Below are positions 19,414 to 27,641 of a stretch of 64,000 nucleotides of DNA, piece after piece. Source of the stretch: Roseomonas genomospecies 6. Its GTDB lineage: Bacteria > Pseudomonadota > Alphaproteobacteria > Azospirillales > Azospirillaceae. A program made the position numbers and the translations under genes. The stretch lies in assembly GCF_008365375.1 (NCBI RefSeq), contig NZ_QOKW01000011.1, positions 62,001 to 126,000 of the forward strand, in the 5' to 3' direction. Within the stretch, counting starts at the first letter, position 1, and each line of letters opens with the position of its first letter. The notes below the pieces were generated by a model. The model had not been told where the DNA came from. It worked only from the letters and a program-made list of their open reading frames with translations, and did not search any database.

Positions 19414-20434
19414 GACGCTTTATTATTATCAACAAATTCTCTGTGGGTAGAGTTTGAAACAGCGGTGTTGGTGGACGAGCTCATGGGACCGGCGCCTTCG
19501 CGGGATAGTCGTTGCTAACCTTTGGTTAACGAAGATCGCGATGGATCTCCATTCTAGGTAGCCACTTTTATCATACGATTTTGGTGGAGGCGGTAGTCTT
19601 AGTTTGTCTGAATTTGTGACATTCCCATCCCGCCGCGAAATCGGCATGGTTGGTTTGCCGTTCCGCAGGTTGCGCGTATCCGAAGGCAAGCTTCGGAACC
19701 GCCACAAATCAGCCGTTGTGGAGACCATGGTGCGCACACAGGATCGCGGGTTGCCATGGCCGGTGCGCCTATCGCCTCGGATCACTCCATCAATGAGAAG
19801 CTGCACCACGGCGCCTTGCTCATCATACACTTTGGATTGCAGAGGGCCGATGGGTTGCCGATCGTCCTGAAGCGGCTGGAGCGGCCCCGCCCCCAACGGC
19901 GCCGCCATGTCCCACCTGCGCCGCGAGGAAGGCCGGCTCACCTTCGATGCCGCCTTCGATCCGGCCACGGGCGGCTGGACGAAACCCTGACCGTCCGAAA
20001 CCCTGACCGTCCGGGCGCGCTTCACGCTTGCATCCCGACGGTCGCGCCCGAGGCCCCATCTTCGTCGCCGTCTTGATGGCGGCGGGGTGCGGCTTATCGC
20101 CGCCTCGTGGCGCCGTGTCTTTCAAAACGGCCGTTTGATTTCACGGCGCCGATGTCATTTTTGACGTACAATTTTAAATTTGACATCTCTATTTGTAATT
20201 ATGCTCGAAAGCTGTAATGAATCAGCCATTCCTTCGCAATTCCGCAGAAAACGTGACTTTATGCAATGAATTTCCTCTTTCTTCGCTGTGTTCCGCTACC
20301 AAAGCCGCGCCGTTCCCGCCGCACGGGCGGGGTGCGGCGGCGATCCGGACGCATTTGCTGCGCCTTCGATCATTTTCCGCTGGTGTGCGGTCCTGAAATC
20401 GCCTAAAAGCGGCTTCCCGCTGCAAGGCGGCGAC
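19414..20434. other. Intergenic stretch between tpsB and tRNA-Trp, no convincing gene
   Basis: About 1 kb with no reading frame I can support. Frames of 70-200 codons exist on both strands around 19.4-20.1 kb, but they overlap one another, lack ribosome binding sites and resemble no family I know; it may be decayed DNA. The part from 20130 to 20290 is much AT-richer than its surroundings. It contains the nested hairpin listed separately and a 7-bp inverted repeat GATGTCA / TGACATC at 20151-20157 and 20181-20187. Confidence 0.5.
20109..20150. other. Nested stem-loop
   Basis: Outer arms GGCGCCGTG (20109-20117) and CACGGCGCC (20142-20150) pair perfectly over 9 bp. Inside them TCAAA and TTTGA pair around the palindromic core CGGCCG. 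There is no T-run, so it is not a classic terminator. Role unknown. Confidence 0.6.
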
Positions 20435-20510
20435 AGGAGTGTAGCTCAATTGGTAGAGCACCGGTCTCCAAAACCGGGGGTTGGGGGTTCGAGCCCCTCC
20501 ACTCCTGCCA
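20435..20510 (+). tRNA. tRNA-Trp (anticodon CCA)
   Basis: A complete 76-nt cloverleaf can be read: acceptor arms AGGAGTG and CACTCCT pair over 7 bp, the D arm contains AGCTCAATTGGTAGAGC, the anticodon stem CCGGT/ACCGG closes loop CTCCAAA with anticodon CCA at 20468-20470, and the T arm carries GGTTCGAGCC. G is the discriminator and CCA is encoded at 20508-20510. In many proteobacteria tRNA-Trp lies next to secE/nusG; here it stands alone near a replication module. Confidence 0.97.
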
Positions 20511-20802
20511 TCCGGCACAGAAATCGGATGGCGTCACACGCGCCAGCGTGGCTTCCCTGAAATATAGAAATCCGGAAACAGTCGTCGGTTCCCGGATCAG
20601 GGTTTCTCTCCCCTTCGCCACTACATCCTTGTCATTTCAGCTCTGAACGGCCCGGCGCCGGACGGCATTATTATCGTCATTCCGATTCTGCGATGCGAAG
20701 GCATAGAATCGGCGCCCCCGCGTGCTCACGGATAGCCAAAGCTAGATTATCACGACAGAGTGCGGTTGCGTATGGATATGCTCTTTTTCAGATAATGACG
20801 TA

Positions 20803-20822
20803 CGAAATACATAGGTATTTCG
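20803..20822. promoter_or_regulatory. Perfect palindrome, possible operator
   Basis: CGAAATAC and GTATTTCG are perfect 8-bp inverted arms separated by ATAG. The element lies 77 bp upstream of the sigma factor start, in an AT-rich stretch. It is followed by an A-run rather than a T-run, so it is not a terminator for rightward transcription. The binding protein is unknown. Confidence 0.5.
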
Positions 20823-20865
20823 AAAAAAAGTATATCCGGTTCGTTCACACGTAGAACTTGGCGAG

Positions 20866-20894
20866 CGTCCCTTGTGCAAAACGCGCAAGGGACG
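20866..20894 (+). promoter_or_regulatory. RBS-sequestering hairpin in the sigma factor 5' leader
   Basis: Arms CGTCCCTTGTGC (20866-20877) and GCGCAAGGGACG (20883-20894) pair over 12 bp with a single G-U pair, closing the 5-nt loop AAAAC. The 3' arm contains AAGGG (20887-20891), the only Shine-Dalgarno for the ATG at 20899. In the folded mRNA the ribosome binding site would be hidden, so translation should depend on melting or on a factor. The pairing is directly visible; the regulatory role is inferred. Confidence 0.65.
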
Positions 20895-20898
20895 TCAT

Positions 20899-21714
20899 AT
20901 GCAGCATAGAGCGCAACCTCTGGGGGATGCCCCCACCGGAACGGCGTTGGACCGGCGGCGGGAACCGAAACGCCCCTGGCCTTCCCTATCCATGGCCGGA
21001 TCAGGCCGGCTCCTCTCCCGCATCGGCGAGGATCTCCACGAACTCGACGATTCCGGTCTTTTGGAGCGGATCGCAACCGGGGACCGGACCGCCTTCTGGG
21101 TCTTCTGGTGCCGCCATTACACCGACCTGTTCTGGACGTATCACAGGTTGTGCAAAGGAAACAGGCAGGAAATCCACGACTGTCTGAGCGGGCTTTGCAT
21201 CAGCCTCTCGGAGGTCCTTCCCCTCTACGCGCGGTCCATCCTGAAGACGCGCACCTGGCTGCGGCGCACCGCCATCAACCACTTCATCGACCGGCATCGC
21301 GCCCACCAGCGCCACCCGGTCCTGGTCGGCTCCCTCGTCGAGATCGCCTCCATCGCCGACGGCGCCAGCGGGCGGGACACGATGGACCCGGAACGCACCA
21401 ACGCCGACCGCGCCCTGCTGAGCAAGGTCATGGAGTCGCTGGACGGCATCCGGGACGAGCGGATGCGTCAGGCCGCCCGCATGCGCTTCATCGAAGAGCA
21501 GCCCTACGCCGACATCGCCGCGGAGCTGTCCATCTCCGAGGAGCTGGCGCGCAAGTGGATTCAACAGATCCGCAGCTATCTGCGCAGCGCCGTACCCGAC
21601 CACCGCGACCTGCTGGCGAAGCCGCCGCCCGACACCCCCCAGACGCGCCGCCCCACCAAGCACGGCGTCCTGACCAGGACCCGCCCGCCCAAGGCGATGA
21701 AGCCGGCGCTCTGA
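20899..21714 (+). CDS. ECF-like RNA polymerase sigma factor
   Basis: A 271-residue sigma-70 family protein of extracytoplasmic-function type. A region-2-like segment (about 50-125 in this numbering) includes FWVFWCRHYTDLFWTYHRL and RTWLRRTAINHFIDRHR. A region-4-like HTH (about 185-225) includes RMRFIEEQPYADIAAELSIS and ARKWIQQIRSYLRSAV. N- and C-terminal tails are basic and Pro-rich. The ATG at 20899 is chosen because AAGGG stands 7 nt upstream; a GTG/TTG start further up would lie inside the hairpin. No anti-sigma gene is adjacent; the next gene is a patatin-like lipase 74 bp downstream. Conserved positions are divergent, so the assignment as sigma factor is likely but not certain. Confidence 0.75.
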   Translation: MQHRAQPLGDAPTGTALDRRREPKRPWPSLSMAGSGRLLSRIGEDLHELDDSGLLERIATGDRTAFWVFWCRHYTDLFWTYHRLCKGNRQEIHDCLSGLCISLSEVLPLYARSILKTRTWLRRTAINHFIDRHRAHQRHPVLVGSLVEIASIADGASGRDTMDPERTNADRALLSKVMESLDGIRDERMRQAARMRFIEEQPYADIAAELSISEELARKWIQQIRSYLRSAVPDHRDLLAKPPPDTPQTRRPTKHGVLTRTRPPKAMKPAL

Positions 21715-21788
21715 CCTGCACCGCACACCCGAGCGCGACCATTCCCAACCCGCCGACCTGTCCAAAGACCCAACAACCGGAGCCATCC

Positions 21789-22853
21789 ATGCCCGACCAG
21801 ACCATGCCCGCCCCCGCCGTCCAGTCCGCCAACCGAAAGAGCGCCAAGTCGATCAGCCTCGCGCTCCAGGGGGGCGGCGCGCACGGTTCCTTCACCTGGG
21901 GGGTGATCGACCGCATCCTGGAGGATGGGCGCCTGACCATCGATGGCATCGTCGGCACCAGCGCCGGCGCCATGAACTGCGCCGTCACCGCCTATGGCCT
22001 GACCATCGGCGGCCACGAGGGGGCGCGGACCAAGCTGCGCGAATTCTGGCGCCGCATCTCCGACGAGGCGAAGAAGGGACCGCTCCAGCCGACCCCACTT
22101 GACAAAATGTTCAGCAAGGGGAACATGGACTTCTCCCCGCTCTGGCAAATGTTCGACGCGCTGTCGCGCATGATGTCACCTTACGAGCTGAACCCTATGA
22201 ACACGAATCCACTGCGCGACGTCCTGTCGGACGTGGTCGACTTCAAGCGTCTGCGCAAGGCACCGGCCTGCAAACCCTTCATCGCGGCGACCGATGTCTG
22301 CGCCGGCCGGCTGAAGGTGTTCGGCCCGAAGGAGATCTCGGTGGATGCGGTGCTCGCCTCGGCCTGCCTGCCCTTCCTGTTCCAGGCGGTGCAGGTCGGC
22401 AACGCCTTCTACTGGGACGGCGGCTATTCGGGCAACCCGCCGCTGTTCCCGCTGATCGAGCAGTGCGACAGCCGCGACCTCCTGATCGTGCAGATCAACC
22501 CGGTCCGCGTGCCCGTGCCGCCGCGCACCGCCCGCGAGATCATGGACCGCGTCAACACGCTGAGCTTCAACTCCAGCATGATGCGTGAGCTGCGCGTGGT
22601 CGACTTCGTCTCGAAGCTGATCGACTCCGGCGAACTCAGCCCCGAAAAGCACAAGAAGATGCACATCCACACCGTCGATGCGGAAGAGGTGGTGGAGAAG
22701 CTGGGCGTCACCAGCAAGCTGAACGCCGACTGGGACTTCCTGATGTACATGTTCGAGACGGGACGCCACAAGGCCGATGAGTTCCTGGACCATCACTTCG
22801 ACAAGATCGGCAAGGAATCCTCGACCGACATCAGCGCGAAGTTCTTTGCATGA
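21789..22853 (+). CDS. Patatin-like phospholipase
   Basis: Predicted lipid acyl hydrolase with the Ser-Asp dyad of patatins. The 354-residue protein shows the oxyanion-hole motif QGGGAHG (residues 27-33), the nucleophile elbow GTSAG with Ser58, and the catalytic DGG motif with Asp210 (YWDGGYSGN). No signal peptide or membrane segment is evident, so it is probably cytoplasmic or membrane-peripheral. ATG 21789 is chosen because GGAG lies just upstream and homology begins shortly after; the frame extends further upstream only as a shadow of the sigma gene. Its TGA overlaps the ATG of the racemase-like gene (ATGA), indicating translational coupling. The substrate cannot be told from sequence. Confidence 0.9.
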   Translation: MPDQTMPAPAVQSANRKSAKSISLALQGGGAHGSFTWGVIDRILEDGRLTIDGIVGTSAGAMNCAVTAYGLTIGGHEGARTKLREFWRRISDEAKKGPLQPTPLDKMFSKGNMDFSPLWQMFDALSRMMSPYELNPMNTNPLRDVLSDVVDFKRLRKAPACKPFIAATDVCAGRLKVFGPKEISVDAVLASACLPFLFQAVQVGNAFYWDGGYSGNPPLFPLIEQCDSRDLLIVQINPVRVPVPPRTAREIMDRVNTLSFNSSMMRELRVVDFVSKLIDSGELSPEKHKKMHIHTVDAEEVVEKLGVTSKLNADWDFLMYMFETGRHKADEFLDHHFDKIGKESSTDISAKFFA

Positions 22854-24037
22854 CGGGAACGCGGACAGGCCGGCGGGGCAGCACCACCGTCTGGGCGGAC
22901 ATCGACCTGCACGCGCTGGGCCGGAACCTGGAACGGCTGCGCCGCGGCCTTCCGTCCGGCCAGGCCGTCTTCGGGGTGGTGAAGGCGGACGCCTACGGCC
23001 ATGGCATCGGACCGGTGGGGCGGGCGCTCCAGCGGTTCGGGATCGACGGGCTGGTGACCGCCGACATGGGCGAGGGCATCGCCCTGCGGCGGGCCGGCGT
23101 GACGGCCCCCATCCTGGTCATCGACCCGCCGCTGCCCAGCCAGCTCCGGCTGCCCGCCCTTCACCGGCTGAGCGCCACCGTCACCAGCGTGGCGGAGGCG
23201 CGGGCGCTCGCCACCGCCGCCAACCGCGCCGGACGGACGGTCGGCGTGCATGTCCGGGTGGACACCGGCTTCGGCGGCTTCGGGGCGCCGGGGCCGGGCC
23301 TGACCGACGTGCTGGCCGCCGTCTCCACCGCGCCGGCGCTGCGGCTGGAGGGGCTCTACACCCACCTGTCCGGTGCCTACGGCCCGTATGAAGACGGCGG
23401 ACTGGGGGAGCTGGAGCGGTTCGGAGAGACGGTTGGGACGGCGCGGACCGCCGGACTGCTCCCGCCGCTGGTCCACGCGCTCAGCAGCCCGACGCTGGAC
23501 CGGTCCGCCCTGACCGGGGCCGCGAGGAACATCGGCTGCACGGCGGTGCGCTGCGGCGCCGCCCTGTTCGGCATCCGCATGGCGGGCGGGCAAGGCGACG
23601 CGCCCGCCCCCTTCGCTCCGGTCATGAGCGTGAAGGCACGCGTCTCCCGCGTGACGGCGCTGGAGCCGGGCGACTTCGCCGACTACGCCGCAGCCAGCGC
23701 CGCGCCGCGAAGCACGCCGGTGGCGGTGATTCCCTTCGGCTTCTCCGACGGCCACCACCTGCACCGGCTGACCGGCGGGGTCCTGCTGATCCGGGGGCGC
23801 CCGGCGCCGATCCTTGGGCGCGCCTTCATGAGCAACCTGCTGGCCGACCTGACGGACATCCCCGGCGTCCAGCCGGGGGACGAGGCCGTCCTGATCGGGC
23901 GGCAGGGGGATCACCGCATCACGCTGGAGGACGTCGCGGCGCGTTCCGGCCTGCGCCCCAGCGCGGTGCCGCTGCTGGGGCCGCGGGTCGCCCGCCGCTA
24001 CCGCTCCAACACCGTGGAAGAGGACCGAAGAGAATGA
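22850..24037 (+). CDS. Alanine-racemase-like PLP enzyme with a divergent active site
   Basis: Fold-type III PLP protein of the alanine racemase family, 395 residues, normal length. The PLP lysine is Lys45 in VVKADAYGHG. Counting back from the motif FGFSDG, Tyr279 (DYAAAS) aligns with the second catalytic base Tyr265 of the Geobacillus enzyme, and Arg/Met of GRAFM match the usual GRVCM. Several entry-channel positions differ: the usual GYxDG tyrosine is Phe, the following Arg (R290 in Geobacillus numbering) is absent, Asp after Met is Ser, and the C-terminal tyrosine (Y354) appears replaced by Pro. The substrate may therefore not be alanine. It overlaps both neighbours by ATGA. There is no signal peptide, so it is cytoplasmic. 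Confidence 0.85.
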   Translation: MTGTRTGRRGSTTVWADIDLHALGRNLERLRRGLPSGQAVFGVVKADAYGHGIGPVGRALQRFGIDGLVTADMGEGIALRRAGVTAPILVIDPPLPSQLRLPALHRLSATVTSVAEARALATAANRAGRTVGVHVRVDTGFGGFGAPGPGLTDVLAAVSTAPALRLEGLYTHLSGAYGPYEDGGLGELERFGETVGTARTAGLLPPLVHALSSPTLDRSALTGAARNIGCTAVRCGAALFGIRMAGGQGDAPAPFAPVMSVKARVSRVTALEPGDFADYAAASAAPRSTPVAVIPFGFSDGHHLHRLTGGVLLIRGRPAPILGRAFMSNLLADLTDIPGVQPGDEAVLIGRQGDHRITLEDVAARSGLRPSAVPLLGPRVARRYRSNTVEEDRRE

Positions 24038-25215
24038 GACGACATCCTCGACCCGCAGGCCAGCCCAGGGGCGCGACGATGACCCGCCGCTGCTGGCTGG
24101 CCGCCGCCGCCGCCGGTCTCGGCACCCTCGGCCTGCCGACCGCCGGCGTCGCGGAACTCCGTCCCACCCCGTCCGCCAGGGACATATCCCGGCGTCGGCG
24201 CATCGGCTACGCCGAGTCGATGCCCTACGGCAACTATGCCTCCACACTCGCCGCCATCCTGCGCGAACTGGAGCGGCTGGGCTGGACCGGCGACCTGACG
24301 GGCATGCCCTACCATCCGGGCCAGACCGACACCGCCGCTCTGTGGTCATGGCTTGCCGGGCATGCCGGCAGCTCCGCCCTGGAATTCGTCGCGGACGCCC
24401 ACGTCACCAACCTGACGCCCGGCGATGCCGCCGCGCTGATGAAGCGGCTGAACGACGACCAGGACATCGACCTGATGATCGTCATGGGAACGGTTGCCGG
24501 CATCGCCCTGGCGACCGACGCGCACCGGGTGCCGGTCCTTGTCTTCTCCTGCACCAACCCGATCGCCGCCGGGATCGTCGCGTCGGAAACCGACACCGGG
24601 CGCGACCATGTCTGGGCCCATCTGGACCCGCAACGGTTCCTGCGCCAGCTTTCCGTCTTCCACAAGACCTTCCAGTTCCGGCGGCTGGGCATCGCCTACG
24701 ACGACAGCCCGGCGGGGCGGGCCATCGCCTCGCTTCCCGACATCGAGACCGCCGCCGCGCGGCTCGGGTTCGAACTGGTGGAACGGCACGTCCGCGCCCC
24801 CGCCGACAAGCACGACCAGCAACGCTACGAAGCCGATCTGAGCGCCGCCTGGGACGCGCTGTCCCGCGAGGCGGACGCCATGTACATCACCTACGGGCGC
24901 TGGCCGCTGGACCGCTTCGCCGCACTGATCCAGCCCTTCCTGCAACGCCGCATCCCGACCTTCTCGCAGCTCGGCCCCGAAGAGGTTGAGCGCGGCGCGC
25001 TGATGAGCATCGCCCGCGCCGACATGGCGGGCATCGGCCAATTCGGCGCCGCCACCATCGCCCGTACCCTGGCCGGCGAGCCGCTGCGGCGTCTGCCGCA
25101 GGTCTATTTCGACACCCCCTCCATCGCCTGGAACCTCGCGACCGCCGAGGCGATCGGCTATCGAATTCCCTTTCCCGCTCTTCTGACGACCGACTCGCTT
25201 TATGGAGTGCCTTGA
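24034..25215 (+). CDS. ABC-type periplasmic binding protein (ABC_sub_bind family), orphan
   Basis: Predicted exported solute-binding protein of the ABC_sub_bind type (YtfQ/tryptophan-tyrosine binder-like). An N-terminal export signal (RRCWLAAAAAGLGTLGLP, preceded by twin Arg) is followed by two Rossmann-like lobes, with segments such as IDLMIVMGTVAGIALATD and VPVLVFSCTNPIAAGIV typical of the family. No permease or ATPase gene lies nearby, so it may feed the sensor/MFS protein encoded next or act in sensing. It starts at 24034 by ATGA overlap; ATG 24079 would give a more usual signal peptide. Its TGA lies 2 nt before the start of the next gene. The ligand is unknown. Confidence 0.8.
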   Translation: MRRHPRPAGQPRGATMTRRCWLAAAAAGLGTLGLPTAGVAELRPTPSARDISRRRRIGYAESMPYGNYASTLAAILRELERLGWTGDLTGMPYHPGQTDTAALWSWLAGHAGSSALEFVADAHVTNLTPGDAAALMKRLNDDQDIDLMIVMGTVAGIALATDAHRVPVLVFSCTNPIAAGIVASETDTGRDHVWAHLDPQRFLRQLSVFHKTFQFRRLGIAYDDSPAGRAIASLPDIETAAARLGFELVERHVRAPADKHDQQRYEADLSAAWDALSREADAMYITYGRWPLDRFAALIQPFLQRRIPTFSQLGPEEVERGALMSIARADMAGIGQFGAATIARTLAGEPLRRLPQVYFDTPSIAWNLATAEAIGYRIPFPALLTTDSLYGVP

Positions 25216-25217
25216 CC

Positions 25218-27641
25218 ATGGCCGTGGCTGTGGCCAGGACCGGCTTCCGCGGCTTCGTGGTGTCCACCTTGCTGGTGTGCGCCACGATCGCCTTCACCCT
25301 CAGCATCAACTTCGGAGCGTTCCGCCAGAATTATGCCAGCACCCTGATGGCCGCCTATGCGGTCGTCGGCGACAAGGCGGTGGGCAACATCCAGGAGGCT
25401 CTGGGCTATGGCAAGCGGCTCGACCGCTTCTATGGGATGGACGCGATCCTGAAGCAGATCACCCTCAATCTGCCCTGGGTCCTGGACGTCAAGGTCGCCA
25501 TGGCGGATGGGCGCATCGTTCAGACGACCGAGGGCGACGGGGCGGACCGGATGGCCGAATCCACCCGTCGCCGCGCTGCCGCCGAACTGGCGAAGCGGGG
25601 CCAATGGTCCGAACACAACGCGGCAAGCGGCACCTATTCCCTCTACATCCCGATCCGCACGCCCGGCGAGCAGGACCTGACGGGTTTCCTGATCATGGAG
25701 TCGGACGGCACGCTGGTCGAAGCCCGCGTCGAGGAATTTCTGGATTCGATCCTCCCGTTGCTGCTGTGGACGGGGCTGGGAACGATCGCACTGCTCGGCC
25801 TGTCCAGCGCCGCCGTGGCGTGGCTGGCGCGGCGGAAGGCCGGGCAGCGGACGGCTTGGCTGGAACGGAACCGCCGGCGGCTGTCGCTGGCCGCTTTGCT
25901 GGCCATGCAGGTCGCAACGAGCGCGGAATATTACTCCATGCTGTCGAACGGGCACATGCTGGCCGCCGAACAGGCGACCCACATCGTCGCCCGCATGGTG
26001 CGCAACGACATCCGTTCGATCACCGAGCGCGGCCCCGACTATGAATCGCTGCACGGCATCGACGCCTATTTCGATCGCATCCGCGCGAGCCTGCTCACCG
26101 TCCAATCGATCGAGCTGCTGGAGTCCGACCGCAAGCCGACGGTCACTGACGACGCGGACGACGACCTTCCTCTCCTGTCCATTGACGACCTGACGCTGCG
26201 CTGGCCGCTGCCGCCGGACCGGAACGATCAATCCCGCGATCTGGTGATCGTCGTCGACGGCGACCGGATCGTCGGCGAGATGTCCGGATTCGGGCTGGAC
26301 ATGGCGACCGTCCTCATCACCTCGATGCTGTTCATGTTCGAGTTGCATCGTGTCCTGGGCGACCGGCAGAAGAGCCGGACCCGGAACGCGATGCCTGGAA
26401 CCGCGGACTTCGCCCGGTCGATCCGCTTCGCGACGTTCCTGATGTATTTCGGGACTTTCCTGTCGGTGTCCTTCGTGCCGCTGATGATGGGCAGGTTCGA
26501 CGGCGATCTGTTCGGCCTTTCCCCGTCCCGGGCCGCCGCGGCTCCCCTGACGGCGGAGATGCTGTGCGGAGTCGCCGCGGCGCTGGCCGCCGGGTGGCTG
26601 ACCGGGCGGTTCGGCTGGCGGGCCGTCGCGCTCGCCGGCTTCTCGGCGGCGGCGGCCGGGAGCGCCCTGGCGGCGGTCGCCGCCGACCCGCTGCCGTTCG
26701 TGCTGGCCCGCGGGCTGAGCGGGGCGGGAACCATGGCCGGGCTGATCGCCACGAACGCCCTGATCGGGCGGCTGCGCGCGATGACCGACACGCCGGCCCT
26801 GCAATCCGGCATGTTCGCCGGGATGTATGCGGGGGTGAATTGCGGCGCCGTGTCGGGCGCGCTGCTCGCCGCGAGTCAGGGGCCGGTGGCGGTCTTCGCG
26901 GCGGGCGCCCTAATCCCGCTGGCCGGGCTGTTCTACACGGCCTTCGGCATCCCCCGCCTGCCGGAGCCCACCCCGCCGACCGCGCATGGCGCGCCTGCGG
27001 CGGCTGCCACCCCGTGCGCGGGAGCGGAGCGCCCGCCGCGGCGGATCAAGGTGCCGCTATTCCTGGCGCTGATCTCCCTGCCCACCGCCGTGGCGGCGAT
27101 GTTCCTGCCCTTCTATCTGCCGCTGTTCATCGCGGACATCGGCCTGTCCTCGTCGACGGTGGGGCGCGCCTACCTGCTGCATGGCCTGTGCGTGATCCTG
27201 GCCGGTCCGCTGCTGACGCGGCTGGCGGCGCGGCGCCTGCCGGTTCCGGGTGTGACCCTTCTGTCCGCGGCGATGATCGCCGGGGCGCTGACTCTGTTCG
27301 GCTTTCAGGCGTCGCTGTGGACGGCCTTCGGTGCGGTGTTCGTGATCGGGCTGGCGGAGAGCTTCGGCCTGTCCGCCCAGATCCGCCATGTCGAGCTTCT
27401 GGCGGCGCGGGAGGCACGGCGGCGCGATTCCGTTCTGGCCCTGCACGTCAACACCCGCAAGCTGGGGCAGGCCGCCGGGCCGCTGCTGTTCGGCACGCTG
27501 GCCGCCGCCGTCCCGCTGGGCGCCGGACCGGAGGGGGTCGGCGCGATCGGCGCGCTGCTGGCCGGCAGCCTGCTGCTCTTCGCCCTGCTGACGTGGCGGC
27601 GGGCCGTCCCGTCCCACCCGCGGACGGAGGACGGACGATGA
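25218..27641 (+). CDS. Sensor/MFS transporter fusion protein
   Basis: An unusual 807-residue membrane protein. The N-terminal third has a TM helix (about 8-30), an extracytoplasmic domain (about 33-172), TM helices around 175-200 and 224-240, a second extracytoplasmic segment (about 240-350) and another TM near 355-375. The C-terminal half (about 395-800) is a major-facilitator fold of roughly 12 TM helices with the GRFGWR and GLSGAGTMAGL segments typical of MFS proteins. The arrangement looks like two periplasmic sensor modules built onto a transporter. ATG 25218 is preferred; a TTG at 25212 overlapping the previous stop is possible. It overlaps the GNAT gene by ATGA. The transported compound is unknown; a link to the upstream racemase and binding protein is inferred from operon structure. 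Confidence 0.85.
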   Translation: MAVAVARTGFRGFVVSTLLVCATIAFTLSINFGAFRQNYASTLMAAYAVVGDKAVGNIQEALGYGKRLDRFYGMDAILKQITLNLPWVLDVKVAMADGRIVQTTEGDGADRMAESTRRRAAAELAKRGQWSEHNAASGTYSLYIPIRTPGEQDLTGFLIMESDGTLVEARVEEFLDSILPLLLWTGLGTIALLGLSSAAVAWLARRKAGQRTAWLERNRRRLSLAALLAMQVATSAEYYSMLSNGHMLAAEQATHIVARMVRNDIRSITERGPDYESLHGIDAYFDRIRASLLTVQSIELLESDRKPTVTDDADDDLPLLSIDDLTLRWPLPPDRNDQSRDLVIVVDGDRIVGEMSGFGLDMATVLITSMLFMFELHRVLGDRQKSRTRNAMPGTADFARSIRFATFLMYFGTFLSVSFVPLMMGRFDGDLFGLSPSRAAAAPLTAEMLCGVAAALAAGWLTGRFGWRAVALAGFSAAAAGSALAAVAADPLPFVLARGLSGAGTMAGLIATNALIGRLRAMTDTPALQSGMFAGMYAGVNCGAVSGALLAASQGPVAVFAAGALIPLAGLFYTAFGIPRLPEPTPPTAHGAPAAAATPCAGAERPPRRIKVPLFLALISLPTAVAAMFLPFYLPLFIADIGLSSSTVGRAYLLHGLCVILAGPLLTRLAARRLPVPGVTLLSAAMIAGALTLFGFQASLWTAFGAVFVIGLAESFGLSAQIRHVELLAAREARRRDSVLALHVNTRKLGQAAGPLLFGTLAAAVPLGAGPEGVGAIGALLAGSLLLFALLTWRRAVPSHPRTEDGR

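Larger units (their letters stand above)
20511..20898. other. AT-rich leader region ahead of the sigma factor gene
   Basis: No gene is supportable in these 388 bases. The part from about 20740 to 20860 is clearly AT-richer than the flanks, as expected for a promoter region. It holds the palindrome and the RBS-sequestering hairpin listed separately. I could not assign -35 and -10 elements with confidence. Confidence 0.5.

Noticed and set aside
526..19518. A 6,330-codon open frame on the plus strand across the whole TPS locus
   Set aside because: It runs codon-for-codon antisense to tpsA and tpsB. The product is Arg/Gly/Gln/His-rich without any domain; it is open only because stop triplets are rare opposite GC-rich codons.
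19429..20025. Minus-strand frame of 198 codons upstream of tpsB
   Set aside because: No family resemblance, no ribosome binding site and it overlaps plus-strand frames of similar length; not supportable as a gene.
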